Of a stretch of 64,000 bases of DNA, positions 36,465 through 48,786 are shown one piece after another. A program made the position numbers and the translations under genes. The first letter of the stretch is position 1. Each line of letters starts with the position of its first letter. The notes beneath the pieces were generated by a model. The model ran no database searches. It was not told the origin of the DNA and worked only from the letters and a program-made list of their open reading frames with translations. The stretch covers positions 1 to 64,000 of the forward strand of contig NW_021163083.1 of the NCBI RefSeq assembly GCF_004324835.1, written 5' to 3'. The stretch is from Dendronephthya gigantea (lineage: Eukaryota > Cnidaria > Anthozoa > Malacalcyonacea > Nephtheidae).

Positions 36465-38239
36465 CTGCTGAGAAAATAATACAAGAACTGAATGTGAAGA
36501 CCATGGTTCGATTGTGAATTATGACCTCGGACATTGAAAAATAGAACTTAGAGTGAAGACTGGTTATGCTAACGCAATATTGAATGTTTTAAAAAAATTC
36601 TCGGTTGCCTTAAGAACGGTGAGAGTGCTGACAGTTCGACGCTAATTTTAAAAAAGTATTACAAGTGCCACTTGATATTGGTAAATGAAGGCATTTATCA
36701 CCAAGTCGTGGACTGTCCACAATTACCACTGTTGTTTTGGTTAAAACTTAGTAGTGTGTGTCAGTGTGTCACCGCACTCCATAGTATTATTGATAAATTT
36801 TGCCTAGGTCCTCGATCAAGTCCATTCTTATCTGTGAAGTATGTTCTTTTCCCTAGCAAAAACTAATTTAGAAACTCATTAGACATCTCCTCAAATCACA
36901 CGACAACAAAGTCAGTCCTCGGATCATTTATTATGATCTCTGCTATTGTCTTCTTTATTTTAAGTTTTATTTTAGTGTGATTACTAAAGCAGGGCAAGCC
37001 AGGGTTTGCTTAGTCTTAGAGTAATATTTTTTCCATTCAAATATCGCCATCTGGCGTGTGTGGTCGGATTCATTCAATTCATGTCAAGACGGGTACAGCG
37101 ACCCAGTGATTTCGATGATAAAAAAATTAGACATCCGGTAGAATATGAAGTTGCAAACACCACATTTCTCCCATCAGTCGTTCCTTTACCACAACTTGCT
37201 CGCAATTCTTGGATTACTAGTTGTTAGCAAATAGTTAACTAAAGCTAAAACAACATTTGTTGTCAACATTAAACAGGAAATCGAGTTCTTCCCATCTTTA
37301 ATGACCCTGTACGGCCTCATGAACTGTTTTGCAAAAATGACTGATATTTTGGGCGAACGAGATAATTATCAGATTGGAATTTACATATTTTAATTAAAAA
37401 AAAATAATTGAATAAGTCATAGATTTCCCCAACGGTAATAAATTAGTTTTCAATACGAAATACTAAAGCGGGTAAAGCGGGTATAAACAGCAGCGAGACC
37501 AGACAAAAGCATCCGTCTTTGCGCTCTCCGAAACAAAGTGACAATCCTTTCAAGTCGTGGTCGTTTTCGATACATACCAGCGTCATTATCACAATGTTAC
37601 CTGGTATTGACTATTGATTAATCTTCGTGGAATAGTGTACCAGAACGTATGCCTATCCCTGGGTTTATTTACCTCTAAACAAATAAGATTTGGAGCTGAT
37701 TGATCCGTAACCAGCCGACACCGAGGTCATGCTAACCGGCTTTAAAACTTGGATTGAACCGGTTTGAACTAGAAGACGAATAATCTGAAAGCTCATTGTC
37801 TTGCAGGTCGTAATCAGTTTGTAGCCATTCCATCATTTTTTTTATTATCAGCATTTAATTGGTGTAGGCTTTCTCCCAGGGTTTATTGTATTTACTGACG
37901 CCATCGCCTGTTCCATTGTCTGTTCCCGACGCTATCGTTAAAGGATTATCAGGTCGTTGCTAATATTTGCACTCGCGCTGTTTTAATAGTTTTTAATTAC
38001 ATCTTCTTCGGGGCTTCCGAAGTTTGTTTAGCGTATATTGACGGCTCGTAGTGTCAAAATTGTTAAATGTAAATTTTATTAGCAGAAATAGAGATTCCTA
38101 ATATTGCCTCGGTGTTTCTATAGCAAAATAGACGAACCTAAATTAACGTGATTCCTACTTGATATTACTATATCAGTTCTAAGTATATAACCAATATATT
38201 TCTATAGTTTATCATCTTCTATTGATCTTCTCTCACTAA

Positions 38240-38360
38240 ACAAAAGAAATAATAGAATAAAACATTTTGTACAGTATAGCTCTATAAGTTCGAAACTGTT
38301 CTTCCTCTAGGCCCGGTAAAGATCACGTTTAATCAGTTCGTTGTTACTGTAAGATGAACT
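38240..38360 (-). repeat. Diverged copy of the dispersed intronic repeat
   Basis: Contains TCTATAAGTTCGAAACTGTT, CTTCCTCTAGGCCCGGTAAA and GTTGTTACTGTAAGATG, matching the inverted units in the spectrin-repeat gene introns with many substitutions. Confidence 0.55.
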
Positions 38361-39025
38361 ACCCCTTCAAACATATCTTGCCCCAGCTATGTTCTTCCCG
38401 TCCCCCCTCTCCCCAAAATCCGTGATATATATATATATATATAGTCGTCCTATATATAACACATTCGCATGATTTTAATATGTCATTTTTTTTTCATTCA
38501 ACAGCATCTATTGAAAGTCGGCTTTGGTCATGTTTTGGATTTATGTATACAAAAACTGATTATGCAATTTCTGACTACCTCGTGACGCATGCAGAGCTAT
38601 GAGATTGACCTGCTTACAGAGAGGTTATCAGAGATGACATATGCGATATTTATGCATGTTGTGCATGCATTTTGTGCAGAATTGGACGATACGCACATGC
38701 ACACTTGGTATCGTAACCATGATTTCTTAAAGCTAAAATCATCATTTTACTCCATGTTTTTAAATTAAAGTACACCAGGTCAAATACACAACCTGCAGAG
38801 TCTTGGAGACACGAAATTTCCTGATTTTTTTGACTGCCAATTTTGGTGGTACATTGAAGAACGTATAGATACGATATTTGTGTTCTTTTGATTGTTGAAA
38901 AGTTTTAGTAAAATGCATAAAGTCATATAGAGATAATATATAAATATATAGTTAATATATCAAATCGTAAATTATTCTGTATTCATCTATTCTATTTTAA
39001 ATGTATTGATCCTATGAATCTAAAC

Positions 39026-39708
39026 TTAAGGTGGCTCCCTACAATTTTTTGAAATATTGAAAACTTGTGGTTTTGATTTAAAATTTTAGCACGAGATTTC
39101 TTGGTAAGGAAAAGAAATTTCCCAGATATATTAACCAACACTCTAACAGTCAGAAATTACCCATAATCATGACGTCTTTACCGTTGTTATGGTAACAATG
39201 GCGATTCAATATGGCCGACATTTTACCTATTCATGCATTTTACTCGAAAACAAGTTCGGTTACCCCAATTTTTTATTTCATAAAAAGTTTTCTTACAAAA
39301 AAATGGAAAATATGAACTAGTTAAAAAAAATTCTATGGAGCCAAAATTATTAAAAATGAAAAAACGTGATTTTTCGTTATAGAAATTTTTTGGCTCCATA
39401 GAGTTTTTTTAAACTTGCTCAAATTTCCCATTTTTTTGTAAGAAAACTTTTTATAAAATAAAAAATTAGGGTAACCGAACTTGTTTTCGAGTAAAATGCG
39501 TGAATAGGTAAAATGTCGGCCATATTGAATCGCCATTGTTACCATAACAACGGTGATGACGTCATGCTTATGGGCAATTTCTGACTGTTAGAATGTTGGT
39601 TAATATATATGGGAAATTTCTTATACTTACCAAGAAATCTCGTGCTAAAATTTTAAATCAAAACAACAAGATTTCAATATTCTTAAAACTGTAGGGAGCC
39701 ACCTTAAC
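39026..39708. mobile_element. Foldback element with ~320-bp arms and TTAA target duplication
   Basis: The left end GGTGGCTCCCTACA at 39,030 pairs with TGTAGGGAGCCACC at 39,691-39,704. The arms remain complementary almost to the centre (ATGGAGCCAAAA / TTTTGGCTCCAT near 39,335-39,402). Both ends abut TTAA (39,026-39,029 and 39,705-39,708). TTAA sites are used by piggyBac- and Kolobok-type transposases, so this is probably a non-autonomous member of such a family. No coding capacity. Confidence 0.85.
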
Positions 39709-40136
39709 TCCGATGTGCTGATTGAAGTCAGGGGAAATTTATATTAATTCAATCACAATAATTATGCATTCAAGCCTTGTTGTTGGTGGTGTAGATGGTT
39801 GTGGTAGAATTGGTGTGACTAGGAAATTTCAATATAGTACCCAATTCTTGGTATGACAATGAGAACATTGGAGGCGTTTCGATAATAGGTTCTTTTCAAG
39901 CAACTTTTTTCACTTGTCTTTCCCTTGAAAACGTTTCGATCAGCATTGAGTTCACTGTGGCAAACTAACCCAGCATAATATGTGTTCCCTGAGCGGTGCC
40001 AAACGACGCCAATTTTGTTTGGAGTGAGGAGCATGGTACTAGCCACAACGTTTGGGTAAGGTCGTTAGGCTTACATGAAGTGTTTCATTTTAGTCAACAC
40101 TCAACATTCAAGATGGCGGCAGCTGGAGAGTGAGCG

Positions 40137-40202
40137 ACTAGCGGCTAAATCGAGGAATGCACATTTGCCCGACGCCATCTTGAATCCGGCGCAAAGGACT
40201 GG
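40137..40202 (+). repeat. Left 66-bp inverted repeat of the MULE-type element
   Basis: 63/66 match to the right copy in inverted orientation. It contains GACGCCATCTTGAATCC; a second ATTCAAGATGGCG motif lies just outside at about 40,106-40,118 in the opposite direction. Confidence 0.85.
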
Positions 40203-40606
40203 AACTTAGTGTGATGTTCACTGGTGTGATGTCATTATATTTAGCATGTATGACGTAACCAAAACAAATACCCCGTGACCCCGGTTGCGGGAAATTAAAA
40301 TATTCGCGGGAAATATTTTGATTTCAAGATCGAAGCTGTGCTTTGTAGTAAAATGTTGAATGTAATAAAATTTTGAAGTTAAATCTTGTCTGTTGTTTTG
40401 AGTTATTCGCCTGTGCAAATGCATTGCCAAATATAAAGAAATGTAGGCGATTTTTGCGTCAAATATGAGTGATATAGCGGTAAGCTAAATTTACCTTTAC
40501 ATATGTGCAGGGGCAAGGGCATAACTCGATCGTGCCTTGTAGTCTGTGACGCACTTCAGTTTATTGAAAGTATTTTCTTCACTGAAAGCAGTGAAATGCA
40601 GTCTTA

Positions 40607-40900
40607 CAGGGACCGCGGAGCAGTTTTTGGATTGGGGGGGCTAGCGAAGCCGAAAGAGTGAACCCTCGGGGGGGGGACCATACTTATCTGTTTATATTTT
40701 TCTTGTAAATACCTTCAATGAAAACATTGTTCACCAACACGGATAGTGAACACATAATTATGATTACACAACTTACTATAAGGAGTTTTTATTCGTATAA
40801 TTATGGCCATATAAAAATCGCTATAAAGGAATCACATGTATTTTGAAAATTATTGGGGGGGCTAAAGCCCCCCAGCCCCCCCCCCCCTCCGCGGTCCCTG
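40607..40900. mobile_element. hAT-like MITE, 294 bp
   Basis: Ends CAGGGACCGCGGAG and CTCCGCGGTCCCTG, flanked on both sides by TCTTA (40,602-40,606 and 40,901-40,905). The CAGGG start suits hAT relatives, although hAT duplications are normally 8 bp. Internal G-runs and C-runs (about 40,664-40,676 and 40,855-40,888) form a second complementary pair. It is nested inside the MULE-type element. Confidence 0.8.
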
Positions 40901-41159
40901 TCTTAGCACACCCACGGCGCCCCTGCCCAATTTAGAGAGTCCCGTGCACCTACGGGGCTTCTTTTTTTTCTTTTTCATCCTCTTAACATTGGGCGAGAAT
41001 GGACTGGGTTACTAGTTATTAAATAAAGTGAACTTCTTTCCGAAAAACTTTAGGTTTCATTTCTCCGTCAAAATTCAAGAGAATTTACGCCTCAGACAAT
41101 AACAAACTACAGTAGAGGTCACGCATTTGAATGTACCATCCAACAAACAGCTGCGAAGC

Positions 41160-42230
41160 ACTGGAACTCAGCAAAGGTTGTATGTTATTCGGAGTCTCAA
41201 CAAATTTTAGATCCCCTTACTGTAAGATCACTTCCCTCAGAAGATCAATTATATTCATGGAAAGCAGACATAAACAACAATCGTGGAAAGACCAGACAAT
41301 ATATCGAGACATTTGGAGGAAGATTGGATGTCGATTGCATCGATGTTCTCTTAAGGCTACACACCGCCAAAAGTATTCAAGCAGCCGTACAGCAAGAGGT
41401 CAACTGGTTCTCCAAGTCGTACCACAAACCGCAGGGGGTAACTCGACATCCTCCAGCTTCTCTGATATCCAACTTTCAGAATGCTTTATTCCAACAGGTA
41501 CGATGAAATATGCGAACAACACGGTATGACAGCAATGGAGTTATCATGATATGTGTCAACCGTTGGGTTTCGTCAGATCACATCGCATGGATGACGAAGA
41601 TATTGACAGAGTCCCAGAGTGACACCTACTGTATATTCCTTAACGGTGCACTAAACACCGACCCTAACCTATCGGGATTTAGAAATGCAACGCGAACATG
41701 CCCTCAAAATTTCTCTTCGCACTTAACGTCGGCCGGATGAACGTGGTACTTTTCTTGGAACTGATGATCAAAGAGGCTGTCACTGGACACTTTGTCACGT
41801 TGACATCATGAAGAAGAGATTGTCTACGGGGATTCTCTTGCCTGGCCTATCCCGAGTGGTCTTCTGTGCAGGGTGGACAAGTACCTGAAAGTCGTTTGCA
41901 AAGATGACAACGTTTCTCATTACTCGGTGTTATGCTACATGATCCACGATCATTGCCCGATGTCTGGAATGCACCGCTGCGGAGTAACCTGTGCCACTTT
42001 TACCCCTTGCAAACATGTAGCATATCTGTGGAATTGTTGTGATGGTTATGGAGCAATAGCTTGTTACAACTTCGAATTTTTCGAGCATCTCTCTACGACA
42101 CATACTTGTGGCAATGCAACTAACTTTCCACCAATATTTCTTCAGACTCCAACCAGATTTGGGAAGTACTTGCGTCTTGTCGTTGCATCTTGGTTTGCAT
42201 GTAATTCTGTAACGTAGAATACGTTGTCCC
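41160..42230 (+). pseudogene. Ulp1-like (C48) cysteine protease block, broken
   Basis: Protein-like sequence spread over several frames. The first part (41,167-41,507) reads SLPSEDQLYSWKADINNNRG and GRLDVDCIDVLLRLHTAKSI. Later pieces carry the C48 signature HWTLCHVDIMKK, then YGDSLAWPIPSG in another frame, and a Gln/Cys-containing stretch near 42,000-42,060 where the active-site Cys is expected. The order His...Asp...Gln/Cys fits a Ulp1/SENP-type deSUMOylase fold. At least four frame changes or stops occur in 1 kb, far denser than elsewhere in the window, so it is probably decayed rather than mis-sequenced. Ulp1 domains are carried by some plant MULEs. A small ATG exon with a good donor (about 40,465-40,479) lies upstream, but its link is unproven. 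Confidence 0.5.
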
Positions 42231-42236
42231 TCTAAT

Positions 42237-42584
42237 TTGGAAGCAGCAAACACCTGTGCCTTCTTTTTAAGTGGCTGTACAAAACATAAACGCAACGATC
42301 CCACAACAGCCAGCAGTTATGATCAACATGAAAACATCAAGAAGATTGGCCCAACCAGTTTAAAAGAAAATTGTGGTGTTCCAGTTGTTCAAATGACTGA
42401 TGATGAGGATGATCACCCAGCTTTTCTGCTTAAAAGTGATCCGGAAAGTGGAGACGACTTTGTACCACCTAAAAAAAAAGGGTGCTTACAAAAAAAAGCA
42501 CTTCAATGTCCTTTGCTTGATTCCATGTTCACGAGAAATTCACGCTTAACGCCACACTCAAAAGGCATACAAACGACAATCTGA
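42237..42584 (+). CDS. Possible N-terminal segment of the MULE gene
   Basis: An open frame with an acidic stretch (MTDDEDDHPAFLLKSDPESG), a basic KKKG cluster and CPLLDSMFTRNSRL, which resembles a C2H2 finger whose second Cys is Leu. Directly after it, CHDCGFKCHR resembles another finger start, but three stops lie in the same frame between 42,582 and 42,631. Either the 5' end of the gene is damaged or the true first exons are spliced differently. Confidence 0.35.
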   Translation: MEAANTCAFFLSGCTKHKRNDPTTASSYDQHENIKKIGPTSLKENCGVPVVQMTDDEDDHPAFLLKSDPESGDDFVPPKKKGCLQKKALQCPLLDSMFTRNSRLTPHSKGIQTTI

Positions 42585-42631
42585 TGGTAACTGCCTTGTC
42601 ATGACTGTGGATTTAAATGTCACAGATAGCA

Positions 42632-45600
42632 GAATGCGACACTTGGCAAGGCACACAATATTCTTTCAGATCTGAACAAATTTTGTTGGAAAACTGACGG
42701 TTAGTTTTTATGTTTTTATGATAAAACTTGATGTAGAAAGAGGATCAAAATTCAAAGTGCCTTGTCCAATTCAAACCTTTCAATATGTTATCAATAAAAT
42801 ATCTTATTTTCAATTCTAATTAGAATTTCTGGACTGGAAAGACAAAGTGGAAGAAAAAGAGATTTGCTCGTTCACAAAGAAGACCGGGACCAAAGGAAAT
42901 GTGCAATATTATCAGTGCAACCGAGGAGGATTTTACACCCCCAGTGGTACTGGAAAAAGGCGAACTAAATCACAAGGTTGGATAAATTATAATTTCAGAA
43001 ATTATTACAATAAATAATTTCAAAAAGAATTTCGTTATCACACAGCAGGCGAATTAGCTGTAGTTTTAATACGCCTTTATTTGACATACTGAAAGATTAG
43101 ATAAGTATTAAATAATTAAATATCTTTAATGTACTTTAGGAAGCTGCAAGATACAAAAAAACTGTACATCGACGATTAGGGCTGAAATTACCACCGAAGG
43201 AAAAGTGAAAGCTGACATCTGCTATACGCACTACGGGCACGAGAGGGATCTACAACATACTTGGATAACCAAAAGTAAACGGCAAAAAATTGCGTCTTTG
43301 TTGAAACAAGGAGTCTCACGTGACAGAATACTAAATGACATTCGAGAGGAAGCCATGCAGCAGGAATCAGAATTTACGCGGTACCACCTAACTGCAAAAA
43401 AGGATCTTGCGAATATCATGTCATCTTTTGGTGTCAGCGAAGTACAAAGGCATCCCGATGATCAGGAGAGCGTTAGAGCGTGGATCGAACAGTGGAAAAT
43501 GAGCGAAAGTAACCCAGTACTTTTCCATAAGTTTCAGGGTGAGTCTGCTCCAGACGGGTTTGACTTGACAAAAGACGACTTCATGGTTATCATACAGAGT
43601 CCGTTCCAGAAAGAGATGGCCCAAAAGTTTTCCAGTAAAGGCATCTGTGTTGACGCGACGCACGGAACTACTGGATACGACTTCCTCCTAACATCGCTTG
43701 TGGTGATTGATGAGTATGGAGAGGGATTTCCTATTGCCTGGTGTCTTTCAAACCACGAAGACTTCACCCATATGTGTATCTTCTATGAAATGATAAAGCG
43801 AAATTGCGGAGTCCTGACGCCAAGGTGGATTATGTCCGATTTAGCAAGCCAGTTCTACAATGCTTGGTTAGGTGTAATGGGTGGCAAGCCACTACGTCTT
43901 TTCTGCACCTGGCACGTGGATAAAGCATGGCAGACAGAGCTGCGAGCTAAAGTGAAGGATACAGGTACATCTTGATCTTCTTCATTGCTTAATGTCATAC
44001 AGGCTTTTAATATCATGGAACTACCATGGACGGTCGTGTGTGCTGTAAGCCTCAGGCGGCTAGATGATCATTGTGATAATTACTTTCAATGCATTACGTA
44101 CATAATCATCATGGTTATAATTTTAACTCATTTGCAAAAGGGAATGATGCAGATGAAGCTAGAACGCGTTTTGGCATGCAGTTGCGATATTTTACGCTAC
44201 TTTAAACGATATATCTTGCGGACTAATTACTGTTTTAGTCAGTTCCATTCAGAGCTATAGCTTGAGTTGCCCAACCAACTAAATGCGAATAAAGTGCGCT
44301 TGAGAAAGAGTAAAATGCAGTACTAAAGTAGGGCAATGGGTGTATTTCGTGCTAAATGGTTGTATACTTTTTCCTCCAGTTGTAGCAGCAGATATATACA
44401 AGATGCTACGTACTGTTTTACAGCAAACCGATGTCACCTCCTTCCAAGATTACCTTTCCCAATTTTTGGAACGCCTGCCATCATTAAGCTTGGAATTCTG
44501 TCAATATTTTCAAAATGAATGGCTAGGCAGGGAAGAATCGTGGGCATATTGCTACAGGAAAGGGATGGGAATTAATACCAACATGCTGGTGGAGGCATTT
44601 CATCGTGTTTTCAAGTATAATTACCTGAAAGGGAAACACAACAGAAGAGTTGACAACTGCTTGTTCAACCTCCTGAAGTACACCCGAGATAAACTGTTTG
44701 AGAGGTTAATAAAACTGACAAAAGGAAAGAGCACTAACAAATTGAAGACCATACAAGATCGCCACAACAACAGCAAAGGATTGAAGATTGACAGTGTTCA
44801 ATGCGTCGACGAATCAAAATGGCTGATAAAAAGTGAAAAAGGTTCCGACACATATACAGTCACCAAGCAACACCAGCATACATGCACAGACACATGTCAG
44901 TTACGATGCACAGAATGTAGCACTTCAGTGTGCATACACCAGTATACATGCACCTGTCATGATTATCTCATTCAGCACACCATATGCAAGCACATACACC
45001 TGTTGCAACACTTTTTATCTGTTGACACCAAACAGACAAATGATATTGCAAATGAAGTTTTGAACAGTTCGCAATCGCAAGATTTTGTACCTGAGGAATT
45101 GGGACTTTTAACATCACATCTCCACATGCAAAATAAGGTGTCAAATGATATTGCATCCCTTAAACAAGGCATCAAAAGGAAACTTCTTACATTGTCAGAA
45201 CAAATTGAGTCATGTACCAACAAAGAAGCATTGCAACAGTTAGACAAACAAATCAATGCTGCACAGAACGTCTTTTCATCGCTGCAAAAGCATCCATGCC
45301 TCCATCACAAGATGCAACCAATATCTAACACACCAGCTAATAAAAATATTGAAAAGCAGAAAGGATTTCGATCAACCAAGAAAAAAGCCAAAACAACCAA
45401 CAAATCTAGATTGACAAAACCAAGCAAAGAAGATATCCTTTCACTCTTTCCAAACACTAATGATCCTGATGATGGTATGTAATAATAATTACCTTTTGAT
45501 GGGTTGTTTCACAAGCATTGTATGGCTTAATACAATATTACTGACAGTTAACAATATGAATATATAACTTTATTTTGTAGTTCAAGAGTTGCTTAGTTGC

Positions 45601-46761
45601 TTTGGTGTTTCAAACAAATTAATCAAGATGGTCATGGAGACAAACAAGCCTCTTTCAGAGAAAGACATCCACCTTGACAAAAAACATCCATCAGAAGAAG
45701 CATTGAATTTCAACATAATATCCATCAAACAGTACTTAGATCAAAAAGCATGGGAAAAAGTTGTCAACTCATGTATGTTACTCTACATACAAATCTAAAT
45801 AACACTATTTAGTAATGGCCGGCCATTGTCAGTATAGTGTTAGTTATCATATTGCTGAATAACCAATTATTGCATGAATAATGAATAACCATTAAGCTAC
45901 GTCAATTCAACTAATATATTGTTAACAAATTTTATTAGATAATTATTATTTTTTACAGTTCAGAAATTACAAGAAGAGTGGAGGTGCTCTACATGCAACA
46001 AAGCTAGCTGTGAAGATATGATAATGTGTGATTCATGTTCAACCTGGCACCACTGGTGAGATTGAGTTACATGCATCTGCAGTGATTGGCAACTTGCAGT
46101 TGGGACTTTACCATTATATTGGCAATCAAAGCTAATTAATTAAATTAAATTAATTTCATATTTTTAGTCATACAATTAGCTTTGCACACTATTTTTATTA
46201 ATGTGGCCTAATGTTAACTCATCCCCACATTTTTTACCAATGCAAAGGTGATGGCATTCTACTAAAGAATTTGTAACCTATCTCAGTACAGCATTATTTT
46301 TTTTTGTCTTTGCTTAACTGCCTAGTTTAGGAGCACAAGGACACCCTCAGTTATGCCACCTTGGACCACCAGCCTGCCATTGACATAGATGCATTAATTT
46401 TTTACCTTTCAAACATCTAGGGAATGTGTAAAAATCAAAAGTGAACATGATGAATGGTATTGTCAAATATGTGAAAATCTAAATCAGGTAGGTAGTGCAC
46501 ATGCATATATTATATTTCAATGGTAATTAATGATTCTTCATCCACACAAAAGAAATCATAAGGTAGACAATTAGCATTAGGTTATACCTGAACAATTGGT
46601 AAATCAACAGTGTTGCCAAGCGGAGCTAGGGAATATGGGGACTGAATTGTTGATATATTATTAATCATTAAATCATCTTTTAATTAATGTAAATACATTA
46701 ATTACAGTATTAAATATATAAATATTTTATGTTCAAATTTCAGGATATGTCATCCAACTAA
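42632..46761 (+). CDS. MULE transposase with GCM/FLYWCH-type, SWIM and PHD zinc fingers
   Basis: Exons are 42632-42704 (start uncertain), 42824-42976, 43140-43964, 44380-45474, 45581-45772, 45959-46055, 46421-46487 and 46744-46761. Every junction has GT-AG and the phases fit, giving about 815 open residues from 42,824. Domains in order: an N-terminal finger (EFLDWKDKVEEKEICSFTKK, then C-x4-C and HYGH) of the GCM1/FLYWCH type; the MULE core with VDATHGTTGYDF, MSDLASQFYN, CTWHVDKAWQ and the likely catalytic Glu in NMLVEAFHRVFK; a SWIM finger (CTCHDYLIQHTICKH); and a Cys4-His-Cys3 PHD finger made from three exons (WRCSTC, MCDSCSTWHHWEC, WYCQIC). The last exon has only five codons plus stop. Upstream, 42,237-42,584 is open and ends in a damaged C2H2-like finger; three in-frame stops separate it from the first exon listed. 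It is either a young transposon or a gene domesticated from one. Confidence 0.82.
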
Positions 46762-47300
46762 CAATATCGAATTGACAATTAGGGAGACAATTGTCAATCA
46801 TTTTCACTTGGCATTCATGTTTATGTTATTGACAACTTTTATTATATTTGTAAAGTTGTATATTTTTTGGCATTCATGTTTATGTTATTGACAACTTTTA
46901 TTATATTGTAAAGTTGTATATTTTATATAATTATGTAACAATATCGAATTGGTAATTAGGGAGACAATTGTCAATCATTTTCACTTGGCATTCATGTTTA
47001 TGTTATTGACAACTTTTATTATATTTGTAAAGTTGTATATTTTATATAATTATGTAACAATATCGAATTGGTAATTAGGGAGACAATTGTCAATCATTTT
47101 CACTTGGCATTCATGTTTATGTTATTGACAACTTTTATTATATTTGTAAAGTTGTATACTTTATATAATTATGTAACAATATCGAATTAGTAATTAGGGA
47201 GACAATTGTCAATAACTTTCACTTGGCAATTTATGTTTATGTTATTGACAACTTTTATTATATTTGTAAAGTTGTATATTTTATATAAATATGTATAAAT
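46760..47300. repeat. 119-bp tandem repeat following the MULE stop codon
   Basis: The units start AACAATATCGAATTGGTAAT at 46,937, 47,056 and 47,175 (period 119). A first copy at 46,760 overlaps the stop codon and carries an extra 58-bp internal duplication. It probably lies in the 3' untranslated region of the transposase gene. Confidence 0.93.
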
Positions 47301-47330
47301 AGGGAAAATTATCATATAAAGCAGCACAGG

Positions 47331-47522
<192 letters not shown>

Positions 47523-47744
47523 AAAAAGCATCCAAAATATATACTTTCATTTTATGCACTTGCCTTTTGTTTCTTTTGTTTTTTATATTTTTTTGACTTG
47601 CTCAGTGTCGAACATCCTGTACCGTAGACATATATGAACACTATATTATAATTCAGCAATTGATTGAGTCACATGACCGTGATATTATTTTACTAATCCA
47701 TCATTATCCACGATAATAACCATCTATCCTCTAGTAATGTCGCC

Positions 47745-47810
47745 CCAGTCTTTTGCGCGGGATTCAAGATGGCGTCGGACAAATGTGCATTCCTCGATTT
47801 AGCCGCTAGT
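47745..47810 (-). repeat. Right 66-bp inverted repeat of the MULE-type element
   Basis: Inverted copy of 40,137-40,202 (63/66). Read on the plus strand it contains ATGGCGTCGGACAAATGTGC and opens a 65-codon frame running outward to 47,966; this looks incidental. Confidence 0.85.
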
Positions 47811-48786
47811 TTTCAAATCAATTGTTGCAGTGATGTTTATTTTGCAACGAAGAACCTCGTGAATTATACTCTTTTCAAAATATTACATTGTAAAGGATGC
47901 TCTATTTATTCCGTGTGGAACCAGGAACGTCTTTTCCTTCTAATCTTCATCGATTCACAGTGCTGAGAAGTTCGTTTGCAAGTCTTCCAGAATGACCAAG
48001 CTTTTCAAAGGTTTGTTCAGCATTTTGTTTATAAGCTATGTGTGTTAATTTGGTTAGAAATGTAATGCTCGCTCAAATTCGATGTAAGTTCATGTAACTA
48101 ACAGTCTAACACCAAATAATGGTCTGAATCTCTGAAATCAGTTATATTTTTGGCAGTAGGCAGTTTAGTTGAGGCTGTAGGTTGCATCAGACATTCAGAC
48201 TGTCAGTTCACACCAAACTACTGCTTACTGATTAGAATAGACAGTAAACTGTAATAGCATAACTAACTGTTAAACTAAGTGTTAAAAAAACATCGTATTT
48301 TGTGGATATTTAGATTGGCTTCCCCCCCCCTGAATTCTAAGCAGGACCTGCCAATAAAAACGTATTTCTCTTTTCTATTAGTTAAAAAACAATAACTTTT
48401 TTATTTTTTTCATTATGTTTACAAAACACAGTATCTAACTGATATCTCTATAGTAGTGTAACTAATGTGCCTCTACACCATGTGATTTTAAAATAAAACA
48501 TGGATGGAAATTTTTTAGGGGAGGTGGGTGAGGTTGCATGCACCCCCCAAAGCCAACGCTAGAGTACGTTCAAGTTTTAGGTAAATATTATTTTTGTGTA
48601 CTTATTTTAATTATTACTATTTTATCTAATGAGTTTGGAATCTAATTTGACCCTATGACAATCTAAGCAGCACGTCTCTAAAAATTTTCCTAATAAACAC
48701 AAGTTCTACTATCCCTTATAGAATTGAAAATAGGTTATTCAGCTGGTAAATATTGCAAACAGTTACTGCATTAGTGTTTGCTATAA
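47811..48786. other. Intergenic, no feature seen
   Basis: AT-rich, with short C- and T-runs near 48,315-48,330 and no coding or repeat structure I can support. Confidence 0.5.

Larger units (their letters stand above)
35057..39025. other. Intergenic, palindromes but no clear gene
   Basis: About 4 kb. It contains the perfect palindrome at 35,195-35,252, a hairpin at 35,405-35,465, a possible minus-strand exon at 36,316-36,464, a diverged copy of the dispersed intronic repeat near 38,240-38,360 and a short (TA)n run near 38,420. A plus-strand open frame at 37,081-37,227 begins with ATG but matches nothing known. Confidence 0.5.

Noticed and set aside
43205-43208. Apparent frame break at the start of the transposase core
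   Set aside because: It disappears when the exon from 42,824-42,976 is joined to 43,140: the split codon G|GA restores one frame, so no lesion exists there.
47769-47966. 65-codon frame starting MASDKCAFLDLAAS
   Set aside because: Its first 14 codons are the right inverted repeat of the MULE-type element; the rest has no similarity I recognise and no splice signal that fits.
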